From assembly GCF_914271545.1 (NCBI RefSeq), contig NZ_CAJZAH010000010.1, forward strand, positions 89,732 through 153,731: DNA of 64,000 nucleotides, read 5' to 3'. The notes under the pieces are model-generated. The model had not been told where the DNA came from and did not search any database. It worked only from the letters and a program-made list of their open reading frames with translations. Shown here piece by piece: positions 36,386 through 45,446 of the stretch (positions are counted from its first letter, which is position 1; each line of letters begins with the position of its first letter). This DNA comes from Cupriavidus respiraculi. GTDB lineage: Bacteria > Pseudomonadota > Gammaproteobacteria > Burkholderiales > Burkholderiaceae. A program made the translations under genes and the position numbers.

Positions 36386-38583
36386 ACCTCTTCGAGCCGC
36401 TGAGGGGCATCCGCCACCTATTGCACACCATGTTCTTGCGCTTGCGCGTGCTGTTGCCGAAACAAAAGACCTACGCGTTCGGGCCAGTGGGCGGAGCCTA
36501 CCCGGGCAGGATCAGCGACATCTATGTGATCAATCTAGATCGGCAGCCGCAGCGCTTGGTGGCTGTTTCCCGAGAGCTGGATTGCATCGTGGATTGCACG
36601 GGGCAACCACTGTCAAAGCGACTCATCCGGCATGCAGCCTGCGACGCGCGGGCCCTACCGGCCGCAACGCTTGCTGGTGTCGATATCGAGCCCTACTACA
36701 CGCTTGCGGATCAATTGTCCGTCGACCCGTACCCACAGGTTCTACCGGACACGTTCGATCTGACGCGGGAAATTCGAATGAGCAATGCAGAAATTGCGGT
36801 GGCTCAATCGCACATTGACATCTGGAAAAAGATAGCCAGTTCTAAGGCACCATACACGCTGGTGCTGGAGGATGACGTTTGGTTCGAACAGAGCTTTGGC
36901 CGCCTTGTCGACACGGCGTGGCAGGAGATGCGGGAGAGCGACGGGACCGATCCTGACTTTGACGTGCTCTACCTGTCGTTCAAAGAGGTGAAGCACGGTG
37001 CTCCCAAGGTTGTGCTCTCGCGCAGCGTCTTTCGACCGGAGCGCGGGCTTTGGTATCTCTCGGGCTATGTGTTGTCCAAGCGCGGCGCTCAGCGGCTTCT
37101 TGCACGCCTGCCGTGCCGCGGACCAATCGACCTTTGGATCAACCAGCAGTTCTCAGTGACAGACGTTCGCGCGCTGCGCCGCTCTGTCATCCCTCAGCGC
37201 GTCGATCTGCTGTCCACGAACTCCTACTCGATTCTCCCCGTTTTGAGCCAGATTGGGATTCTTTCCGATACAACGCCTGGCACGTTCCATCAGCGTCCCA
37301 CGGAAACACCGGTGTTTGCCTTTGGCCCTCGGAACACTGGCCTATCCTCCCTGGCTATAGCCTTGTCTATGCTGGGCTATCGCTGCTGCAGCGACTTGGA
37401 CGACCTTCCGCCTGTGGAGAAAGGTCGCTTGCTTCGAGGTCAGCGTGGACGCGTTTTTGATGCCTACGTCAATGTCGCAGCGCTTGAGCCCCACATCGCG
37501 CAGCTCAAGGAAAGATATCCCGGGGCGAAGTTCATCTTCGTCGGCGAGATCCCGAAGAACTTACCTCTGCCCCCTGAGAGCGTCTTGCACCAGCGTGCCT
37601 TTCCCGAGGGGTGGGTAGAACTGTGCGAGTACTTGCGCATGCCGCCACCCAGTGCTAGTTATCCTTGCGCTGCGGAGCGAGGCGTTCGTCGTCTTCGCCC
37701 TCTTCCGCCCGCAGGTGAAAGACTGGCAAGAGGCAAGCGGCTGGAGCACGATGTTTCGCCGTGGGTTGCCCCGCCATCGCGCCACTGGCACGGTATCGAC
37801 GTGGAGCTATGCGAGCCTGGGCCGTGGTCGGAGGCATCTCGCGTCCGGTTTGACGACCAGTTGAGCGAACTAGACGCGTCTCGTTGGCTGTCGCGCGACG
37901 ATACGTTCCCCGGGAACCTTGCACTCTTTAGGCCTGGCAGCGTGCGAGTTCTGCCTTCTGGTGGTTTAGATCTGGTGGTCGCAAGTGCGTCGCTTGGTGT
38001 TCGTGAACTGAGCGCAGGTGCTGTTTCCAGCCGCGGCCGGTTCCTGTATGGACGCTTTGAGGCAACTCTGCGAGCGACCAACGTTCCTGGCCTGGTCTCG
38101 GGCTTCTTCCTCCACAGAGATCTTCCGCGCCAGGAGATTGATGTGGAGATTACCGGTAACCGTCCAGACCAGATGCTGGCCAACGTCTTCTTCAACCCAG
38201 GCTGCGATGGCGCAAAGTTCGACTACGGTTACCGGGGGACACCTTTTGCCATCGAGCTTGGGTTCGACGCCTCTGAGGCGTTTCACACCTACGCAATTGA
38301 GTGGGCCCCTGACGAGATCCGATGGTTCGTCGACGATCGCCTTGTGCATCGGAGAGTGCTCTGGGACCCTACGCCGATTCCCGATCTGCCCATGACGCTG
38401 CATGTCAACACCTGGCCCACACGGTCCGAAGAACTTGCAGGAAGACTTGTGCGCGAGTCTTTGCCGGCTGTTGCTGCGATTCGGCGAATCGCGGTGGATG
38501 CGAATAGCACCGACGCGCAGGGCGATGCCGTCTCGGACGGCGAAGAGTTGGGGTGGCTGGTCGATACGGCGCAAGAAGGATAG
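36382..38583 (+). CDS. GT25 glycosyltransferase - sulfotransferase-like - GH16 fusion protein
   Basis: A 733-residue protein with three regions. Residues 40-270 match glycosyltransferase family 25 (IYVINLDRQPQR near 46; NAEIAVAQSHIDIWKKI; LVLEDDVWFE near 159). Residues 310-420 look like a sulfotransferase, with a PAPS-type P-loop (FAFGPRNTGLSSLAIALSML) and YPGAKFIFVGEIPKN. Residues 480-715 resemble a GH16 hydrolase: GRFLYGRFEATLRA, the ExDxE-type catalytic motif EIDVEITG near residue 583, and FHTYAIEWAPDEIRWFVDD. No signal peptide was seen, so the GH16 part may act inside the cell or be catalytically repurposed. A GAGGGGG ribosome binding site precedes the start. The three-domain order is unusual to my knowledge. 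Confidence 0.75.
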   Translation: MNLFEPLRGIRHLLHTMFLRLRVLLPKQKTYAFGPVGGAYPGRISDIYVINLDRQPQRLVAVSRELDCIVDCTGQPLSKRLIRHAACDARALPAATLAGVDIEPYYTLADQLSVDPYPQVLPDTFDLTREIRMSNAEIAVAQSHIDIWKKIASSKAPYTLVLEDDVWFEQSFGRLVDTAWQEMRESDGTDPDFDVLYLSFKEVKHGAPKVVLSRSVFRPERGLWYLSGYVLSKRGAQRLLARLPCRGPIDLWINQQFSVTDVRALRRSVIPQRVDLLSTNSYSILPVLSQIGILSDTTPGTFHQRPTETPVFAFGPRNTGLSSLAIALSMLGYRCCSDLDDLPPVEKGRLLRGQRGRVFDAYVNVAALEPHIAQLKERYPGAKFIFVGEIPKNLPLPPESVLHQRAFPEGWVELCEYLRMPPPSASYPCAAERGVRRLRPLPPAGERLARGKRLEHDVSPWVAPPSRHWHGIDVELCEPGPWSEASRVRFDDQLSELDASRWLSRDDTFPGNLALFRPGSVRVLPSGGLDLVVASASLGVRELSAGAVSSRGRFLYGRFEATLRATNVPGLVSGFFLHRDLPRQEIDVEITGNRPDQMLANVFFNPGCDGAKFDYGYRGTPFAIELGFDASEAFHTYAIEWAPDEIRWFVDDRLVHRRVLWDPTPIPDLPMTLHVNTWPTRSEELAGRLVRESLPAVAAIRRIAVDANSTDAQGDAVSDGEELGWLVDTAQEG

Positions 38584-38880
38584 CCGACATTCTAGCGAGA
38601 TGGACCTGCTTATCGGGACGCCCATGCGAGAGAGGGAACCCTATTGCTCAAGCTGGGGCCGGGACGCTAACGCCTTGATCCGCCGCGCGCATTGATGATT
38701 TGCTCCATATGGAGGCATCACGGTCTGAGGGATGCGCCCCGGCGCTCCCTGGCCTCCGAGGGGCCGTTTTCAGTCTGAAGCCGTCGCTCGGAAGTTTGCC
38801 CTGGCTGACCGCTCCTGGCCGGTTTCCGCCCTCGGCCTATCCGCGCACGGACTTCTTTGTGCCAGCGGACTTCTGGCCCG

Positions 38881-39483
38881 CTAAACTCTGGTGCTTCCCG
38901 CCCCGGTACCGATTGCCGTCCGGACATCGAGGGCAAGGCGACTAGCTAGTTCGTGGCTCCATCCGCGTGAGAAGTGTTTGGCCTCGATGAGAGTCATCGG
39001 CAACGATTTTCGCCGGAGGTGACGGATCGCGTCCTCACCGTGAACAACAAGAACCCTTGGCTTGATCCGTTCAAGGAGAAAATCGAACGGGGCGGTGATC
39101 CGGCGCTCGAGCTCAAGGTCGGCGATCTCTTCGGTGGCCGCAGAGTAGATATTCGTTTCGAGACATCTGATGGGAGCCAGCGCGGGAAGCATCCACTCGA
39201 TGACTCTGCGGGTGTTACTGACGGCGTTTCGGCGCGTTCTTCCTGGCTTTAATGGACGCGCCGCGCGGTCTGCCTTGTATGCCTCCAACCATCTTTCCTT
39301 ATTGAAACCTGTCGCTGAGTCCCAGAACTCCCAGAAATCAGCTCTCATAGGCGAGGCCGGATTCAGGCCGGCAATGAACACCTCGCACTCCAAGGGCGAT
39401 CCCTCACAGACAAATGGACGAAGGTCCGTTGGTCTACCTATCAGCGAACCCAAGTCTTCTGCGAACCGCTCCAGATTATTCAA
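38881..39483 (-). CDS. Uracil-DNA-glycosylase-like superfamily protein
   Basis: A 200-residue protein. EVFIAGLNPASPMRADFW resembles motif A of the UDG superfamily and KHFSRGWSHELA resembles the late His-containing motif. The start is TTG at 39483, supported by AAGGACAGATC directly before it. Another UDG-like gene lies 3 kb away. Function (base excision, or a DNA-modification role as for some phage- and defence-linked members) is inferred. Confidence 0.5.
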   Translation of the reverse strand: MNNLERFAEDLGSLIGRPTDLRPFVCEGSPLECEVFIAGLNPASPMRADFWEFWDSATGFNKERWLEAYKADRAARPLKPGRTRRNAVSNTRRVIEWMLPALAPIRCLETNIYSAATEEIADLELERRITAPFDFLLERIKPRVLVVHGEDAIRHLRRKSLPMTLIEAKHFSRGWSHELASRLALDVRTAIGTGAGSTRV

Positions 39484-39995
39484 GATCTGTCCTTTTCGTA
39501 TTGATCGTCAACTACTGTTACGCCCGAGACGGCTCCGCATACGGCTTTCACCAGCTCCAGACCACACTTTACCTTCCACGCGAATGGCCGAGTCGGCCGA
39601 CGACACGCCTGCGGTTACGCGTACGAGCGTCATTGTGTAGACCAGCGTTGTCGTTCGAAGCCGGTGCGAAAGCCTGTGCGTGAGTCCTTATATGGCCGAG
39701 TGCCGACGCGCACCCACGCGGAAATGGCAGGCCGACGACGGGTGCGGTGGAAACAAGCCGCCGACCTGCAGGATTCTGAGGTGTTCGCGAGGTTCTCGGC
39801 GATCGGTTCGCTTCAGCGAAGATCTTGTTGCGGAGCCGAGGACGGGTCTCCGATGCAGCTGCTATTGTCGGACCGGACGATTTCTTCCTCAACCCCATCC
39901 TGGGGGTTAAGAGTTGGGGCTGCGGAACCGTAAATGTGGATTGGCTTGAATTTCGTCGGGCGAACGTCGCAAACTTCCTCGCAAGAGCAGACCAC
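39484..39995. other. Intergenic region before the lipoprotein pair
   Basis: About 510 bp. A short frame before the next start (39825-39995) reads like the end of some protein (NPILGVKSWGCGTVNVDWLE) but gives no recognisable family; it may be a remnant. A CCCCATCCTGGGGG hairpin lies near 39893-39906. Confidence 0.35.
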
Positions 39996-40580
39996 ATGCA
40001 ACACCAAATACGGATCGCAATCATTGGGTTGGCACTCATCCTCACCGGATGCGCACGACCGCCTCTCTCGCCCCCGGCTCCGCCCGCGTCAAGAGTTTGC
40101 TGTCAGTCATGGCAGGACATTCCCGTTGAGCCGCTGTCGTTCGACCAAACATTGTCGGTGTCTTTCGATGCCGAGACGTCGCCTGTCTTCTCATTTCCGG
40201 AGGGCAACGGCGTCTTTACGGCTTACAGCTTGCCGATGCCGGCAGAGGGCGCCTCGATCCAGGTCCGTGCATTTTTGAGCGGCGGCCCGATGCTGCCGAT
40301 GATGACTATCTTCAGGCCGAACGCTGTCTTTCTGGATGTGAAGAGAAACCCGCTGCCTGGACCGCGAGAAGCGCCCCTGATCACGCGGCGCGGTATGCTC
40401 ACATGGCGTATGTCCAAGATTGCGACCTACACAGTGCCGGCCGAAGCGCGCTATGTCGTTATCTACTCCGGAAGCCCGCAATCGATTCGGTCGACTATCG
40501 CTTCTGAGAACGGCACGGTCTATGGCATTCCATACTCGTATACCGGCGACGTAGATATCACGCTGAAGGCGGCCCCATGA
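39996..40580 (+). CDS. MalM-like periplasmic lipoprotein
   Basis: A 194-residue protein with a lipoprotein signal (IAIIGLALILTGC). The mature part (PVEPLSFDQTLSVSFDAETS, VFTAYSLPMPAEGASIQV, MMTIFRPNAVFLD) resembles MalM-family periplasmic proteins, which in the maltose operon have an unclear role. ATG at 39996 is chosen because the signal peptide begins there. It overlaps the next gene by 4 bp. Confidence 0.6.
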   Translation: MQHQIRIAIIGLALILTGCARPPLSPPAPPASRVCCQSWQDIPVEPLSFDQTLSVSFDAETSPVFSFPEGNGVFTAYSLPMPAEGASIQVRAFLSGGPMLPMMTIFRPNAVFLDVKRNPLPGPREAPLITRRGMLTWRMSKIATYTVPAEARYVVIYSGSPQSIRSTIASENGTVYGIPYSYTGDVDITLKAAP

Positions 40581-41143
40581 AGCGCAGGGTTTTTCCCCCA
40601 ATGCGCATCGGTGCAGCGTTGCTGATGAGCGGTGTTTTGCTCGCGGGTTGCGCGGAGATGATCGGTACGGTGGACCCTGGTCAAAGTGGGGCGCGAGTCC
40701 GATTTCGCCTGGCCGAGCCAGGGGACGTGATCGTCAGCGAAGCGACTCCGGCACCTTGTTTCTACACCACAGACGCGACAGTGGGTCGTGTTGTGCAGGT
40801 GAGCTACAACACCCGCGCCATTCAATGGATCGTTGAGAGCCGGCTGAGTCGGCTGGGCATGCCCGGGGGCGACCAATATCCATCGATATCCTATGCCGAA
40901 GCGCGTGTGCGGGCTGGTGTGCCGATTGCTCTTCGCTTTATGCTGATGGAAGGCCAGGGAACGATGAGCGCGTTCCCCCGTTATGCGCAATGGAACATGA
41001 CCCTTGCTCCGGGCGAGGACTACGAGATATTGGTCGGCAATGGGCTCGGGTCGATAGCAGTGTCGCGGATTGTCAACGGTGAATACGGGCATCGGTTAGT
41101 CCCCGATGGTGATGCCATGCGAACACCTTACTGCCCGTCGTAG
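40577..41143 (+). CDS. Hypothetical lipoprotein, 188 aa
   Basis: Starts MKRRVFPPMRIGAALLMSGV and has a lipobox LLAGC near residue 25. The mature part has two separated cysteines and no family I recognise. Its start overlaps the MalM-like gene's stop (ATGA), so the two lipoproteins are co-expressed. Confidence 0.6.
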   Translation: MKRRVFPPMRIGAALLMSGVLLAGCAEMIGTVDPGQSGARVRFRLAEPGDVIVSEATPAPCFYTTDATVGRVVQVSYNTRAIQWIVESRLSRLGMPGGDQYPSISYAEARVRAGVPIALRFMLMEGQGTMSAFPRYAQWNMTLAPGEDYEILVGNGLGSIAVSRIVNGEYGHRLVPDGDAMRTPYCPS

Positions 41144-41158
41144 CGGCCCGTAGGGCCG
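41144..41158 (+). terminator. Hairpin after the lipoprotein pair
   Basis: CGGCCC-GTA-GGGCCG is a perfect 6-bp stem with a 3-nt loop starting directly after the stop codon. No T-run follows, so it is only a candidate terminator. Confidence 0.35.
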
Positions 41159-41351
41159 TAGGGAACGGACCGACCCATGGCGGAGCCGGGTCTTCGAGCG
41201 GCATCGATTTCCACGGATGCTACGTAGCCCGCGGGATCTTGTCCTGCGCGCGGCCGGTTTGAGGCCTTGCGCCGATGGCCAAAGTCTGTCGTGTTTCGGC
41301 GCCCTTGGCCTGGGAGTACGCTCCATGTTCCGGTGAGCCGTGGTGCGGCTG

Positions 41352-41812
41352 TTACGTGAGATGCAATCCTCCATCCAGAAGCATGATCTCGCCTGTCAGA
41401 TAGTCGGAGGCGATGAGCATTGAGACTGCGTGAGAGTATCTTCGGGTCTGGCCGCTCGGCGCATCGGGGAACGCTCTTTCCAGAGTTCCTGGGCTTGCGT
41501 CCATGTCGCCGTGAGCGGCGTATCTACCAGTCCCGGCGCAACAGCGTTGACCCGTATCTCGGGTGCGAGCGTGAGTGCCAACAGGCGAGTTACATGATTC
41601 AGCGCTGCCTTGCTCGCCGAGTAGGGGATAGAGGCGCCCTTTGGCCGGATCCCCGCATGAGAACTCACGTTGACAACACAGCCCGCCCTACCGTTGGCGG
41701 CGGCCTCACGCAGTGCGGCCTGTGCTTCAGCGACCAGGCGGAACGGGGCGACAACATTGACTTCGTACATCTGCCGCCATACGTCCGAGGTGGACGCGGA
41801 AAGGTCTGCGAT
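41352..41812 (-). pseudogene. Truncated, frameshifted short-chain dehydrogenase gene
   Basis: The frame contains SDR motifs MYEVNVVAPFRLVAEAQAAL, VVNVSSHAGI, the catalytic Y-x-x-x-K (PYSASKAALNH) and VNAVAPGLVDTPL. It then shifts frame near 41425: the C-terminus continues in another frame as AVSMLIASDYLTGEIMLLDG and GLHLT, with a stop at 41352. The N-terminal cofactor-binding third (TGxxxGIG) is missing. The upstream break lies inside another gene fragment (41811-41919). Confidence 0.75.
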
Positions 41813-41919
41813 ACCTTAAGAATGAGCCATCCAGGCCAGTAGCCGCAACCCAGGAAAATCACTTCGAGTACGAACCACGCTATTGCCCGCACCACTGTAT
41901 CGATTGCCGCATCAAGCAT
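41811..41919 (-). pseudogene. N-terminal fragment of a small membrane protein gene
   Basis: The first 36 codons read MLDAAIDTVVRAIAWFVLEV IFLGCGYWPGWLILKV in two blocks, a hydrophobic start of the kind seen in small hypothetical membrane proteins of Burkholderiales. After LILKV the sequence switches abruptly into the SDR fragment, marking a recombination junction near 41810. Confidence 0.5.
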
Positions 41920-42110
41920 CGCCTATCCCATCAGTTCGCTGCGTTGAAGGTTGATGCGGGTCCTGTGCATCCTGGTGGTGGACAGTCGTAGGCGCGTTTC
42001 CCGTGGCAGCTCAAAACCTGTTGATTTCCAATTCGGCCATGTAATCGCTCGCCGGTGGATCGGGGAGGGTTGCTGCACTATAGCGACTGGCACAGTAGCC
42101 GGCGCCGCCA

Positions 42111-42893
42111 CTACAGGGCGTGGAAGTACTGTACCTTCGCGGAGAGCGCTTGTCGCACGGCGTCCAATTTGTCCGGGTCTGTCTTCCTGGACAGATGCTC
42201 GCGTGACTTGCGCCCGAGGAAGTATGCGATCCGTTCGGCGTTCGCGCCGGACGGGTGGGGCAAGCCATGCAGGATTCTGTCGGCAGATAGCTTGCCTTGG
42301 GCTATCAGCCAATCCAGGCCTTCGCTGACACGGGGGCCCAATGGGATGAGAAGCGCATGGGGTACCTGAGCTGCTTCGTCCGCGAAGTCGGTGAGGATCT
42401 GCTGCCTTAGCATGCCACAGCGCGTCATGTTGGGCGCGCCGTTATAGTTCTGTCCATTTACAAAGACAGGATGCCGCAGGATCGACGTGCTTTGCACGAG
42501 ATGTGTCGCGGAACTGAAAAGGGCGGCGCAGCTTGTGAGTCCCAACAGACTATGCAGTCCGATGCGGTCGAGTAACGCGACGAGATTCGGACGCATTGCG
42601 CCACTGAACGCGCCCGTCTGCTTGGCGCGCTCGTGGGCGTCGTCCAGGGAGGCGCCCGCCATCAGCTGACGTTGGACTTCCTTTACGGCGTTCTTCCACT
42701 GTGTGAAGCCTGGAGTGATGCCGACCAGCACCAGGCGGGCGGAAGGGTTGACGCGATCGAACGGAATGTAGTGGCTGGTGAGTGTGCCTTCCTTGGCCAA
42801 CAGAAAGCTGGCAGGGATGTCTGCCGGGTAATTGATACCTTCGATCTGAAGAGAGCGGATGACGGGTGCGAACTCTGCAAACTGCTTGGACAT
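42111..42893 (-). CDS. Uracil-DNA-glycosylase-like superfamily protein
   Basis: A 260-residue protein. LVLVGITPGFTQWKNAVKEV resembles motif A, and ILHGLPHPSGANAERIAYFL resembles the HPSxxN-type motif B of UDG-superfamily enzymes. ATG at 42893 (MSKQFAEFAPVIRSL) is chosen as the natural N-terminus; upstream codons look non-coding. It may excise modified bases; this is inference. Confidence 0.6.
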   Translation of the reverse strand: MSKQFAEFAPVIRSLQIEGINYPADIPASFLLAKEGTLTSHYIPFDRVNPSARLVLVGITPGFTQWKNAVKEVQRQLMAGASLDDAHERAKQTGAFSGAMRPNLVALLDRIGLHSLLGLTSCAALFSSATHLVQSTSILRHPVFVNGQNYNGAPNMTRCGMLRQQILTDFADEAAQVPHALLIPLGPRVSEGLDWLIAQGKLSADRILHGLPHPSGANAERIAYFLGRKSREHLSRKTDPDKLDAVRQALSAKVQYFHAL

Positions 42894-43170
42894 AGTTTGA
42901 TTGGGCGGACGGCGCGGGCAAGTACGTGTCAATGGAGAACGGAAGGCCTGCTCGCGAACGTTACGGCGATGACGGAGCGCAGATCTTCGCGCGTTCGCTG
43001 TCACCGCGTCGGCAAGGGATTGTAAGCGAGGAGGCGGTCCACTCAGCGCGCCCGTGCCTGTCGTGTCAAGGGTGCAGCCATACGGTGTCCGGCGTCGTCT
43101 ATGATCGGCCGCACTTCTAGCGGTGCGCTACCAGGATTCCGATGATTTTGCATATGAGAGAGAATGCGCC

Positions 43171-43803
43171 ATGACTGCAGGCAACGATTTCTACGGACGC
43201 GTGGCGGCCTTCCACAATGCGGCACTGGCCTGCATCGCGATGGTCCAGCCGATGGACGACCGTCGTGCCATCGCGGCATTCCGCTGCGGCCTGATGTCGG
43301 TAGAGCATGCCAGCGGAGCGTTGGCCTTGCTGAGCATCGGACTGCCGAGTCCCGCACTGGCGCTGCTGCGTCCGCAGTTCGAGACGCTGGTGCGCGGCAT
43401 CTGGCTGCTCTATGCCGCCGATGAGAAGTGGGTAGCGCAGTATTTCGAGCCGCTGACCGAGACCTCGGCGGTCGCAGGTGACAAAGCGCCCGGAATGGCT
43501 TTGATGCTTGACGCGTTGTCTGCCGTGGAGGAACCGTCTGCCAGAGCCGTGATTGGGCAGCTGCTCCAGTACCGGGACCTGAATTGGAAGGCGCTGAACA
43601 GCTATACGCACGGAGGCATGCACCCCATGGCGCGATCCGGCGACGGCTATCCCGATGAACTCGTCGAGAATGTCCTGAAGAATGCAAATGGACTCGTCTG
43701 CGTGGCTGCGCAGCTGGCCGCGGTTGTATCGGGGGATGCCGACAGAATGGAGCCCGTCCGCCAGCTGCACCGTGACTTTGCGGACTGCATTCCCTTGGCT
43801 TAG
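43171..43803 (+). CDS. Conserved hypothetical helical protein, 210 aa
   Basis: Starts MTAGNDFYGRVAAFHNAALA after GAGAGAGAATG; the product is all-helical by pattern, with SVEHASGALALLSIGLPSPA, LALLRPQFETLVRGIWLLYA and a conserved-looking NSYTHGGMHPMAR. It resembles uncharacterised plasmid and mobile-element proteins (DUF6988/DUF5677-type helical families), but I cannot fix the family. The His-rich HGGMHP may matter for function. Confidence 0.55.
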   Translation: MTAGNDFYGRVAAFHNAALACIAMVQPMDDRRAIAAFRCGLMSVEHASGALALLSIGLPSPALALLRPQFETLVRGIWLLYAADEKWVAQYFEPLTETSAVAGDKAPGMALMLDALSAVEEPSARAVIGQLLQYRDLNWKALNSYTHGGMHPMARSGDGYPDELVENVLKNANGLVCVAAQLAAVVSGDADRMEPVRQLHRDFADCIPLA

Positions 43804-44051
43804 GGAGGCACGGATCGTCCGGCGGATGTCGGGCTGACGTCGTTGCAACGTGGGAGAGCAGACCGATCTGGGAGCCGCTGTATGGTCAGGCGGTCGGACC
43901 ATGAGCGGGCCTCCGCATGTGCGCCGCGGGCTCGCTGAAGACGGTGGGTCTACTGATTCGAGCCTGGAGAGTAGCGGTGTCCCGACCTCGTGACGGGCTT
44001 GGGTAAGCGCGAAGGCACAACGGTTGGCGTGTCGGGCGCCTTGTCTCTGCC

Positions 44052-44768
44052 CTAGATGTCTAGGGGGCCGTCATCGTCGGGCGGCGTTTCCAAGAGATGC
44101 TCATTGCTCGCCCGAAGCGCGCGAATAATGGCGCTGCCCAACTGGCGGGTATTGCGCTTGTTTCCGCTTGCGTTGAGTATGCTGATCTGCAAGGGTTCGG
44201 CCAGTTCTCTAAGGACCGGCAACGCTGGCTCTATGAGTTGGCCATCGCGCGCGACTTCGATCGTGCCCGTCTCCAGCTCGCGAACGTCGTATCCATTGTA
44301 GGCGGCCGCCCTCAGCTCTTTCACGGGCTTCTTGACACTGCTGCGCTGGACGAGCTGTGCATAGGTCAGGCACAGTTTCCCGTCGATCGACTTCATCAAC
44401 GGCTGGGCCTCTTGGATTGGCAGATCGAGCAACGTTTCGATCTGCATCTCTTCCACATTGATTCTAAGCACGATCACCCGTTGCACGAGAGAAAGTGTGC
44501 TCGGATTGAAAGCCACCCGCATGCTCGGTGACATGACGGCGGTTGTCTTGACGGAAATGTAGTCCCCGTTCTTTGCGACGACGTCGTAGCCTTTCTGATT
44601 GACCGACGTCGCCATCTGCCCGTCCGTGATCAGGGCGGCGTAGAGCTCTCCGATTCGCCCGCACAGGTGTCTGAGTTCGGTGGGCGGCACACCCCAGTTG
44701 ATCTCTCGCTCGAACCAGTTCATTGCCTCACCCAGTGATTGGATGATCTGCATTTGGGTCAGGGCCAT
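44052..44768 (-). CDS. Hypothetical protein, possible PD-(D/E)XK-like fold
   Basis: A 238-residue protein. Residues 35-80 (RIGELYAALITDGQMATSVN, GYDVVAKNGDYISVKTTAVM) resemble the core of restriction-endonuclease-like folds (E, then G-x-D, then a strand ending x-V-K), though the usual D/E before the lysine is Ser-Val. It could be a DUF6998-like protein. Function unknown. No strong ribosome binding site was seen before ATG 44768. Confidence 0.5.
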   Translation of the reverse strand: MALTQMQIIQSLGEAMNWFEREINWGVPPTELRHLCGRIGELYAALITDGQMATSVNQKGYDVVAKNGDYISVKTTAVMSPSMRVAFNPSTLSLVQRVIVLRINVEEMQIETLLDLPIQEAQPLMKSIDGKLCLTYAQLVQRSSVKKPVKELRAAAYNGYDVRELETGTIEVARDGQLIEPALPVLRELAEPLQISILNASGNKRNTRQLGSAIIRALRASNEHLLETPPDDDGPLDI

Positions 44769-45146
44769 AGGGTGGATACTTTAGAGGTCATTGCTGCTAT
44801 GCATTGTCCCATAGGCGCCAGGGCACCAAGCAATTCCGGAGGTGCGACATCACGGTGCACCGAATGCTTTCCCAATGGGCTCGAAAGCGGAAGTATCGGC
44901 TGTCTTGAACACTTCCGGTCGTTACGACCTTTCTGTGGTAAAGCATGGCGCGCCGCGCGCTTTGGCGCCACACTGGTTTGCCGCCGCATTGCCGCTCTTA
45001 GTTCCGGTCGAGCTTCCCGGGCGTTGATATCGGCCTCGTGTGCCAATTCCGAGAGATGTTTTTGGTGGCGGCCCCTAACTGGCCAATCGGCCGGAATTTC
45101 CTTTAGACTCAGTTGTCCAACTCGCGGTTACCTCTAGGAGATTTAA
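44769..45146. other. Intergenic region upstream of the H-NS family gene
   Basis: About 380 bp, with a lower-GC last 70 bp (GGAATTTCCTTTAGACTCAG) that may carry the H-NS-gene promoter. The divergent gene at 44052-44768 must also have its promoter here. No recognised binding sites. Confidence 0.35.
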
Positions 45147-45446
45147 GTGACGACATACAAAGAGCTATTGGCGCAAAAGGAAGCATTGGAGGTGCAACTG
45201 GAAGAAGCGCGCCAGGCAGAAGTCGGTGCGGCAATCGAGCATATTCGCGAACTGATGGATCAATATGGCCTGACGGTCGACGATTTGGCTCGCCGGCGCG
45301 GTAGGGGCCGTCCGCGCACTAGGGCGCCATCCGAATCGGTCCCGATGTACCAGGACCCGAAAACCGGAAAGACCTGGTCGGGCCGGGGACGCGCTCCGGG
45401 CTGGCTCGGAAAGAACCGGGAGAAGTTCCGCATTGAGCAGGGTTGA
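45147..45446 (+). CDS. H-NS family nucleoid-associated protein
   Basis: A 99-residue protein. The N-terminal coiled coil (KELLAQKEALEVQLEEARQA) gives oligomerisation; the C-terminal DNA-binding part has a basic RRRGRGRPR patch and the motif YQDPKTGKTWSGRGRAPGWL. These proteins silence AT-rich foreign DNA. Start is GTG at 45147 with TAGGAGATTTAA before it. Plasmid-borne H-NS proteins can reduce the cost of plasmid entry. Confidence 0.92.
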   Translation: MTTYKELLAQKEALEVQLEEARQAEVGAAIEHIRELMDQYGLTVDDLARRRGRGRPRTRAPSESVPMYQDPKTGKTWSGRGRAPGWLGKNREKFRIEQG

